NCBI RefSeq assembly: GCF_003573695.1
Contig: NC_039358.1
Coordinates: 16,368,637-16,432,636, forward strand
Reading direction: 5' to 3'
Origin: Papaver somniferum
Taxonomy: Eukaryota; Streptophyta; Magnoliopsida; Ranunculales; Papaveraceae
Length of the DNA stretch: 64,000 nucleotides
The notes under the pieces are model-generated. The model saw only the letters and a list, made by a program, of their open reading frames with translations. It did not search any database and had not been told where the DNA came from. Made by a program: the position numbers and the translations under genes. Below are positions 56,774 through 64,000 of this stretch, in pieces. Each line of letters begins with the position of its first letter. The stretch's first letter is position 1.

Positions 56774-57785
56774 TTGGTAAGCTTTCGCTTTAGCCAAATT
56801 CATCTTTCCCTAGTGACGAAAGTCATGTAATGTTTCAATCACTTTGGAAATTGCTCTGACGAAAAATGGTCTGTGAATAACGGCTATATAACGTTCTCTG
56901 AGAATGTTTCAAATGATTGAAATGAGAGTTTAGATTACATAACCATTGGTAGGATATAAGCATTGTTGTGGAAACACATATATGTATAAGTCTTTATTCC
57001 TTGAACCAAAGTTTGCGAAATTTGTTGATCAAGAGAAATGGAAGTGGCGTGAGCCAAGCCCGCGAACTGGCGGAAGTTCTCGACCCGAGAATTTCTGTTG
57101 GAGTTTGTGTACTCCTTCCATGAGCTTAAGTCCGCGAACCCAGTCCGCGAACTTGAGTGGTTATATCTAAAACCGGTTGTTCTTAAACTCATGTTTATAT
57201 AAACTAAGGAATGCTTTTGCAAACCGTGGCTATAAAGTTCATGAACCGATTCGAGTAAATCAAACTGTTTTTGCTTCGATTATGTCTTGTATAGTTACAT
57301 AAGATTTCCTTGAAATTGAACAACTCTCTAACTAGTTCATTTGAGTCATTTGAACTAGTTATGGTAAAGAAGAATATGGTTGATATGAAAGTGATCATAT
57401 GGCTAACCTTTGGTTAACTACTGATGAACCAACAAATGTTAATGTTTGGGTACGGTTCATAAACCCAAAATTGGACATTTCATTTGTGTATAACAAGTTA
57501 ATTTTTCGATCTAACGGTTCAGAAATATTAGCATGAATCTAATCAGGTTTTCATCTAACGGTGAATATTGAATGCTTTGTTACCAAGCTAACATTGATTG
57601 CAAACCCTGATTTGAAAGACTATATAAGGGAGAACTCTAGCAACTGGGAAACCTAATCCCTACACCTTACGTGTGATACTAGTTGTGCTAAGCTAGAGTC
57701 GATTCTCCTTTAACCTTTGGTTTCTTCTTCTAAACCAGGTTAACGACTTAAATACTTCATTTGGATTGAGAAGCCAGACCGATAC
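56774..57785 (+). repeat. Copia G 3' LTR, second part
   Basis: Continues the family LTR from TTGGTAAGCTTTCGC, exactly where 41521 left off, through the U3 repeats (about 57055-57155) and the TATA area, to GATAC (57781-57785). There LTR H begins. The remainder is not in this window. Confidence 0.85.
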
Positions 57786-59310
57786 TGTTAGAGCACTGCT
57801 CTCTCAAACTCGCATGTGTTGCTATCTCAAGCATGCTTGTCAATATTAGTGATCAAAACTATAAGTCTTGATTTTTAGTCTCTTATAGCTAAGTCTCGGA
57901 CTAGGATAGTAAGTGTAGTTGATCTCAAGGACTTCATGGCGATTCATAATACAAGTAGAAGATCTACTCAAGGAACCGGTGGAACTTCTCGACAAAAAGG
58001 TATGTGGAGACTTGAACTTATCTGTCACTCAAAAGTCTATCTATTCTATCTCCTACTCATTGAGACAAAAGTCGTATGTTATATATATATACTAGATTAT
58101 ACACATTTGGTACTTCGATCTGAGTATACCTCGCCTATCTATATATCGAAATATGTGTTGGTAATCTTTTCGCTTCGACCAAGTTTATCTTTACCTAGTG
58201 ACGAAAGTCATGAATGTTTCAATCACTTTAAAAATTTCTTTGACGAGAAATAATGTAACAACTATATAACGTCCTCTAAGAATGTTTCAATGATTGGAAT
58301 GAGAGTTTATATTACATAACCAATGGATTCGTTGAACCGAAGTTTTCGAACTTTGTTGATCAAGAGAACCGGAAGAATGGAAAGTGCCAAGTTCACGAAC
58401 TCAGTCCGCAAACTGCCGAAGTTCTCAAACCCGAGAATTTCTGCTGGAGTTGACAAACTACTTGTGTGATCCAAGTCCGCGAACCCAGTCCGCGAACCGG
58501 CAAAGTTCTCGAACTCGAGAATTTCTGCTGGTGTTTGTAAACTCTATCCGGTGTCTTAAGTCCGCGAACCTAGTCTGCGAATTTGAGAAGGTAATATATC
58601 TAAAGATAATTTCTGAACTTAATCTTAAAAGACTAAGGAATGCATTTGTAAACCGTGGCTATTAAAGTTCATGAACCGATTCGAGTGAATCAAATCATCT
58701 TTGCTTCAATTGTGTCTTGTGTAGTTACATAATATTTTCTTGCAATTGAACAACTCTCTTAACTAGTTCATTTGAGTCAATTGAACTAGTTATGGTGAAG
58801 AAGAACATGGTTGGTATAAAACGCTCATATGGTTAACCTCTTTGGGTAGACTATTGTTGAACCAACAATGTACACGTTTGGGTGCGGTTAACAAACCTAG
58901 AAGCGTATAGTCATTTGTGTATGACAAGCTAAGTTTTCGATCTAACGGTTGAGAAATATTAGCTTGAATCTAAATCAGGTTTTCATCTAACAGTGAATAA
59001 GGATTTCTTTGTAACTAAGGCAAAACCCTGATTTGAAGGCTATATAAAGGAGCATCTAGCTTTGAGCAAAACTAATCCCCACACGTCCGTGTGATACTAG
59101 TGCGCTCGCTAGAGTCGATTCTCCTTTAATCTTTAGTTTTCTTCTCTAAAACCTTGTTAACGACTTAAAGACTTCATTGGGATTGTGAAGCCATACCGAT
59201 ACTACTTTTATCGTAGTTGTGTGATCTGATCTTGCATCTTCTATCGTAACAGTACAATCATATTGATTGGCTTGAGATCGTGAGAGTTCTCCGATAGGCA
59301 AGATATAAAA
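57786..59310 (+). repeat. Copia LTR H, truncated by Tat-like element 2
   Basis: Begins TGTTAGAGCACTGC and follows the family LTR through a U3 array with three copies of the CCGCGAAC unit (about 58388-58585) and a TATA box (TATATAAAGG, 59041-59050). It stops at GATATAAAA (59302-59310), where TGTAGTTGC starts. GATAC before it is its expected left target duplication. The ORFs at 57936-58253 and 58384-58665 are LTR frames. Confidence 0.82.
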
Positions 59311-60087
59311 TGTAGTTGCAGGAAATCCTACACTACACCCCTCATATGATTTCATTATTACTCAACTCATTTTTAGATTTACACTCTTAATTTTATTGAT
59401 CAATCTTTGAATATTCTTACAAGAAAAGATAAAGGAATCAAGAATGACCTCTGCTCTATACTTTCTCTCTCCTATTTACTTGTTTCTTACTCAAAAAATA
59501 TCTCTCCTCTTCCTTTACAACTGAACGACTATTTATAGGGAAATACATAGTGGATGACAGCTAATCTATCCTTTATTTTCGGAAATGACTTGCGATATTC
59601 TCGCAACCTTAAAAATCTTAATCTCTCAAACTCTCTAATTTTCATAGGACCATCACATCTTTCTCATGATTTTAGCTGACGTCGTTTATTATATCATTTC
59701 TGAAATTATTCTGCGACGATGTTGTGTTGTGTTGTTGATAATTTCGCTAAGATATTATTGTTGCGAGATTCTGATCCTACATCTTTCCTCTTCTCATATC
59801 TTTTCTGCGAAGTAGAGAATGATGTGAGAAATACCGCAGCTGTTCATCTCTTCATATTCTGCATTTATCACACGTATTCTTTCTTCCATCCGTTTCTTGA
59901 CACGTCTTCTGTAACCGCTGCTTTTCAACCGCTCACGTCTTTTCGTCTTAATGGTGTTTATTTCTTCGAGTAAAAAAAAATCTCCTTTATATACTCTTCT
60001 TTCCACTTTCTTTTTACTTTCTCTTCTCTTTTTATTCTCTCATCTCTGCAAATATGTTATTATTCTGCAAGTTCTGCTACTGTAATT
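59311..60087 (-). repeat. Probable 3' LTR of Tat-like element 2
   Basis: The left end TGTAGTTGC is LTR-like. A minus-strand TATA box CTATAAATAG (about 59527-59538) lies well inside. The right edge is placed where TTTTTCCCCCTTC (60087-60099) begins, which on the minus strand is a polypurine tract GAAGGGGGAAAAA. The expected terminal CA is not clear at that edge, so the boundary could be off by tens of bases. Confidence 0.5.
59986..59996 (+). promoter_or_regulatory. TATA box for antisense gene of element 2
   Basis: TTTATATACTC followed by a CT-rich tract (60000-60040) and the ATG at 60142. The distance of about 150 bp is typical of a plant promoter and leader. It would lie at the outer edge of the element's LTR. 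Confidence 0.45.
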
Positions 60088-60141
60088 TTTCCCCCTTCAA
60101 TCTTCTTACTTTTTATTCATTCCCATACTCTATATTCAAAT

Positions 60142-62851
60142 ATGGCTCTAAGTGGTCATAGACATGAGAAGAATTTAAAAGATGTCCAAAAAGATCTTGC
60201 TGATAAAGGTTTCACACTCTTTACCATTCCTGGTGAAAATGCCAAGTCAATTCTTTCTGTCAAACTTTTCTATGAACAGTACTGTGATGATCAATCAATC
60301 ATAATTTCGCTAGGTCAGATTCTCGCAGGTCTCCCTATTCCTCTTTATGACCCAGATCTTCCTTTATTCTATGAAATTCTCGATCACTCGGGATTTTCGC
60401 GAGCTATCTTCCAACTGAGTGGGGACTGCATCCGTCTGATGCTAGAGTTCGCTAACTGTGGTGTTGGTAAAGGATCTATGTACTCCAAAGAATTTAGGGA
60501 TCCTTAATTTGCAGACCTAGAGATAATTGTTGAGAAATACACAGTAGCGAGTTTCTTTGAGAACTATGAACTTATCTCCATGAAGAAAGAGAATACTCGC
60601 TGGGGTATTCGCTTAAAAAGGAAAAATAACATTGATGAAGCTAAAATTCTCATGCAAGATATTGACTGATATTCTGGTAAAAACACAACTCCTCGCCAAT
60701 CCAAAGATGATAAATGGTGTGTTTTTCCTTTAATGCTAAAAGGACCTTACATTGCTGGGTCAAATGTTCTTCCTGCGAATCTCGCTGCTTATCAGCCTTG
60801 GGTTTTCTCTTGGCCCGAGAAGGAGAAAGAGGTGTGTTTCTTCCAATTTAGCTCACTTTATATTTATTTATTTGTCTTTATTATTTTGTTCGCTAACTCT
60901 TGCGACATTCTGCAGATCCAAAAACTGAAAGATAGTTATAACAGGACTGGGAAAGCTAGTACTCTGTTAGCTCTTCGCTCATACACATATGAGGTAAGAA
61001 ATTTTCTCTTATGATTTTAAACAGTATACTGTTGCTTCCATTTCTTATTTCTATCTGTGTGTGAAGATTATTGCTGAAATAGAAGAACCTGCTGATGTTG
61101 TGAAGACTTGTGATAAAAGCAAAGGTACTCTTCGCAGAGGAAAATCAACTGATCCTCCTTCAAAGAAAAGGAAAGTCCATTCTTCTTATCCTTCAAATAT
61201 TCCTCCTCATGAAAATTCTGAAAGTGACAAGGATGATGAGGACAATGATGATCTTGCCGCAAGTGAAGATTTTCCACCTGAATCTTCTATGGCTAAGCTC
61301 CCTGGCCTCTTTTCTGATTCTCTGCAAGGAATGGGAAATAGCCAATTCGCTAATACCTGCAAAGCTCTCGCTACAATTTGCGATGTCCCTTTGCTGGATG
61401 GTGATGGTTCTCTTCGTGGAGTTTCTAGATCAGTGACTCCCGACTTCCTTCATTCCCTCAATAGTCTGGTATACTTTTATCCTTTTATTTCTTCATTGTC
61501 ATAACTCAAAATTTCTTTCTATATTAATATTTTTTATATTTTCTCGCAGGCTGGAAAAGCTTCTTTCGCTGTTGCCTCGGATCTAGAGAGGAGACGCGAA
61601 AATCATGAAAAGAAGAATCTTCAATTTCGCACAAAGAATGAAGAATTGGAAGCTGAAGTTAAGGGTCTTCGCGAGAAAAATAGACAACTAGAAATTGATT
61701 CTTCTTCGTATAAGAACAAAATCTCTAGTCTTCAGCAAGCTAATAATCAGCTTTACGGCATGTTACTTTTCACTTTTCCCTTGATTCATTCATCCTGTTG
61801 TCTTATCTTATTTAAATGATCCTTTTTGCATACATTTATGGTCTTTCTGATGAAGCTACCCTTCTTCGTTCATTTCCTAATGCCTTGGATAATGATACCC
61901 TTCTTGAGCGTCTTAATAATTCCTTAAATAGTTTCTCAAATAATAGAATTTCATCTCTTTCTCTAAATGAGCTTAGATCTAAATTTCGCCTCTTAGAAAT
62001 TGACCATAGATCTAGTTTAGGCATAGCCAACCGATTTAAGCGTCTCTTTCTTGATTCTAAAGACAAAACCAATGAGTTAAGAACCAAAATTAGCGGTCTC
62101 ATAGATGATAAGGATCGCATCTTTGATCAAGGTGCTAAGGATTTGGCGAAATTCCAAGAGACTCTTCTTGAAGTTCAACTTGAACGATTTGAAGCTAGCC
62201 GCAAGAACATCGAACTCTGCGAAAGGGAGAATCAAATTCGTTCTCGTCTTCTTATAAATAATGAGGATGAATTTGTTTGGGATGCGAAAATCTTAGATGA
62301 TGCCAGAAAAGATTTAGGTGTAAATGTTAGTCTCCAAGTTGAGCAAACAACCTTGATTAGAGGTATGATTTCTGACAGAGAAGGTTACTAACTGCTCTTC
62401 TTTACTAATCTTTTGCTTCTTATGAATTTTCATCAAGTTAATAATTAATTGTCTTTTGCTCGCAGATTTTGAAAGTAGATATCGTGAAAAGATTGAGGAA
62501 CTCGAAGCTGAAAAGGAGGAACTCGCGAAGAATCTTTCTTCTCGCAACGACAAGTATTCTAGATTAAAGAATCAAATCAAGATCACTATTGCGAATTTTA
62601 AGAATGATGCTATGCATTTTCGCAATCAAATTATCCAGATGGTTTGTGACGATCATAATATCCCTCATTATGATTATCCTTGTCTCTTGGAAGAGATCCC
62701 ACAGAATACTCCCAGTCTGATTATTTCTGATAGCGAAGCTGATGATGAAGAATCTGATGGTGATGAAGGTTCTGATGGTGATGAAGATTCTGACGCAGAC
62801 GAAGAAGGGAACAAGTCTGATGAAGATAATGAAGGATCAACTAAGAAGTAG
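60142..62851 (+). pseudogene. Putative gypsy-type transposon protein, coiled coil, acidic tail
   Basis: Exons: 60142-60831, 60916-60993, 61067-61468, 61550 to about 61758, about 61840-62362 and 62466-62851. Exons 1-3 are phase 0 with GT/AG introns. The exon 4/5 junction is unclear and may use a GC donor (ACG|GCATGT). Exon 1 has two in-frame stops (TAA 60505-60507, TGA 60667-60669), so this copy is dead. Residues about 45-115 (ILAGLPIPLYDPDLPLFYEI and FQLSGDCIRLMLEFANCGVG) and YQPWVFSWPEKEKE resemble the putative gypsy-type transposon domain (Transposase_28 type). Exons 4-6 form long coiled coils (EELEAEVKGLREKNRQLEID, FESRYREKIEELEAEKEELA). The protein ends in a Glu/Asp/Ser tract. Exon 3 has a basic patch (SKKRKVHSS), a likely nuclear signal. 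Role unknown. Confidence 0.62.
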
Positions 62852-64000
62852 TCTTTGTTTCTTTCTTTGATTCTCTGTAATACTTGTACATTTATTCCTT
62901 CTTTTCGTATATTTGTGTTTCTTTTATTTTGACCTGCATTCATTAAAAAAATTATTCCTTGCAATACAGTTAATCAATATAATCATTAATTTTTGAATCT
63001 TTCAGTAAATCTATCATATGGAGACAAATAACATTTTCTAATTTCATTCATTCCCATACTTGCCTCTGTTATTTGTGCCCAAATGAGAGATTTTATAAAT
63101 TTTTCTTATTTTATGCCTCAATTTCACAGTTAATTATGTATAACTTCGCAATCTTATGCGAAGTGAATTTTGATTCTTTTCAAAATCTCATTCCTGTGTG
63201 GTCTTATTTTGCCTTCCTAATTAAAGGTCTTATTATGCCACCTCTTGTCATTGCGACAAAATTGCAGGGCGTTCTTGCACTTTCATGCAAAAATCCATTG
63301 ATCTTGCCTTAACTTTTTCTTTTGTATTGTGGCCTCTTCAGGAATGTTGCGACAATATGACAGGCATAAATATTCTTGCGAAAATAAAGCCCCATGACAT
63401 TGCCTTCTTGCGACGAAATCGCAGGACGTCTTCGCACTTTCATGCGAAAACCCATTGATCTCGTCTTATCTTTTTCTTTTGTATTATTGCCTCTTCAGGA
63501 TTGTTGCACAAATATGACAAGCCTTAATACCCTTGCGAGTAAAAAGCCTCATGACATTTGCGTCTTAAGACACTTATCAGCTCCCTAATGGAGGGTGCCG
63601 CCCTTATCTCCCCCCTGGTTGCCCCTTCAAGGAGGCGTACTTCTACCATACAAGGTTAGCTCCTCCCATCCAGTCTTAACAACAACCAGTTGTTTTCGCA
63701 GCCTCTTATCCCTTTTACCTATAGGGCTTATGGTTACGAGACTGCACCCTAAGTGGGGTTTTCTTCAGGCCGAGTGCAGTATAAGTCAAGACTTGTCAAG
63801 AATGGCAAAGTACGCGTCAAACGTCCCTGGAACTCTTGACTCAACCGTGTACCTCGACGCCTTGATCAGATCTGCACTCCTTGGGAGAGTCCTTATTACC
63901 TTAGTCGCCCAATCTAAGTCATATGCTTAAGCTGAGAATCCAAGGTGCCTCTCCCGAATGGGCTTTATTGACCCCAAATATCCATGACTCAGGTTCCGGT
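62852..64000. other. Non-coding region of element 2 with tandem repeat
   Basis: Two diverged tandem units of about 160 bp lie at about 63249-63410 and 63411-63570. Each runs from GCGACAAAAT or GCGACGAAAT through TTTTTCTTTTGTATT and CCTCTTCAGGA to a CCTCATGACATT-type end. The rest, 63590-64000, is more GC-rich and stays open in the frame 63595-63930, but matches no protein family I recognise. It is probably the 3' flank of the gene leading towards pol of the element. Confidence 0.5.

Larger units (their letters stand above)
32518..57785 (+). mobile_element. Copia element G, pol-less, heavily nested
   Basis: Plus-strand member of the same family: 5' LTR 32518-34869, PBS, gag 34936-36491, second ORF 39186-39572, multi-PPT region, 3' LTR from 41156. 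Two insertions split it: a solo LTR between gag and the second ORF, and a 15.2-kb Tat-like element inside the 3' LTR. The 3' LTR resumes at 56774 and is again cut at 57785 by LTR H. It appears to lie within the 5' LTR of element F in opposite orientation. No pol domain is visible in any part. Confidence 0.82.
59311..64000 (-). mobile_element. Second Tat-like element, cut by window end
   Basis: Starts TGTAGTTGCAGGAAATCC inside LTR H. Probable 3' LTR 59311-60087 in minus orientation, then a multi-exon plus-strand gene and a non-coding part with tandem repeats. The arrangement, a host-like gene antisense to the element and next to the polypurine tract and 3' LTR, is the same as in the element at 41522-56768. 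No gag or pol is seen before the window ends, so the family assignment and orientation are inference. Confidence 0.55.

Noticed and set aside
63595..63930. 111-codon ORF near the window end
   Set aside because: Open on both strands in GC-richer DNA, no domain recognised, and probably part of the untranslated region of element 2.

Overview
This is plant nuclear DNA, AT-rich and built almost wholly of nested transposable elements. I see no intact host gene, no rRNA or tRNA gene and no CRISPR array. The evidence for a plant is the tRNA-iMet type primer-binding site of the Copia-like elements, Athila-like and Tat-like Ty3/gypsy features, a Stowaway-type MITE, a Helitron remnant and a plant mobile domain gene. 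A basal eudicot such as a poppy-family species is a guess only.

Layout. (1) 1-5366 is old intergenic DNA. It holds a Mutator-like MITE (927-1119, 9-bp target duplication), one exon-like fragment of proteasome activator PA200 (2254-2465) carrying a 30-bp tandem duplication, and a Helitron Rep fragment (4252-4497, minus). (2) 5367-20607 is a minus-strand, pol-less Copia element with Sirevirus-like features and target duplication TATAT. Its 3' LTR is split by a complete Athila-like element (7119-14065, target duplication CTATG) that encodes one 567-residue protein and no pol. (3) 20608-23228 is intergenic DNA with a Stowaway MITE (20778-21186). (4) 23252-32517 is a minus-strand chain of the same Copia family: gag fragment, LTR with a nested solo LTR, internal region with broken gag, truncated LTR. 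(5) 32518-57785 is a plus-strand copy of that family. A solo LTR (36789-39183) has landed on the start codon of its second ORF. Its 3' LTR is split by a 15.2-kb minus-strand Tat-like Ty3/gypsy element (41522-56768). (6) A further Copia LTR (57786-59310) is cut by a second, probably Tat-like element that runs from 59311 past the window end.

How the parts work together. Both Tat-like elements carry a multi-exon gene on the strand opposite to their gag-pol, next to the presumed 3' LTR. In the first it encodes a plant mobile domain (PMD) protein with its own TATA box and leader introns. In the second it encodes a putative gypsy-type transposon domain followed by a coiled coil and an acidic tail. 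Both are now broken by frameshifts or stops. The first Tat-like element has lost reverse transcriptase, RNase H and the integrase core. The Copia family keeps only gag plus a short second ORF. The Athila-like element has no recognisable pol. Every LTR element visible here therefore looks non-autonomous and would depend on enzymes supplied from elsewhere.

The order of events reads from the nesting: Copia copies first, then the solo LTR, Athila-like, Tat-like and late Copia LTR insertions inside them. Perfect or nearly perfect target duplications (TATAT, CTATG twice, AGCAA/AGCAT, GCGTG/GTGTG) support the boundaries.
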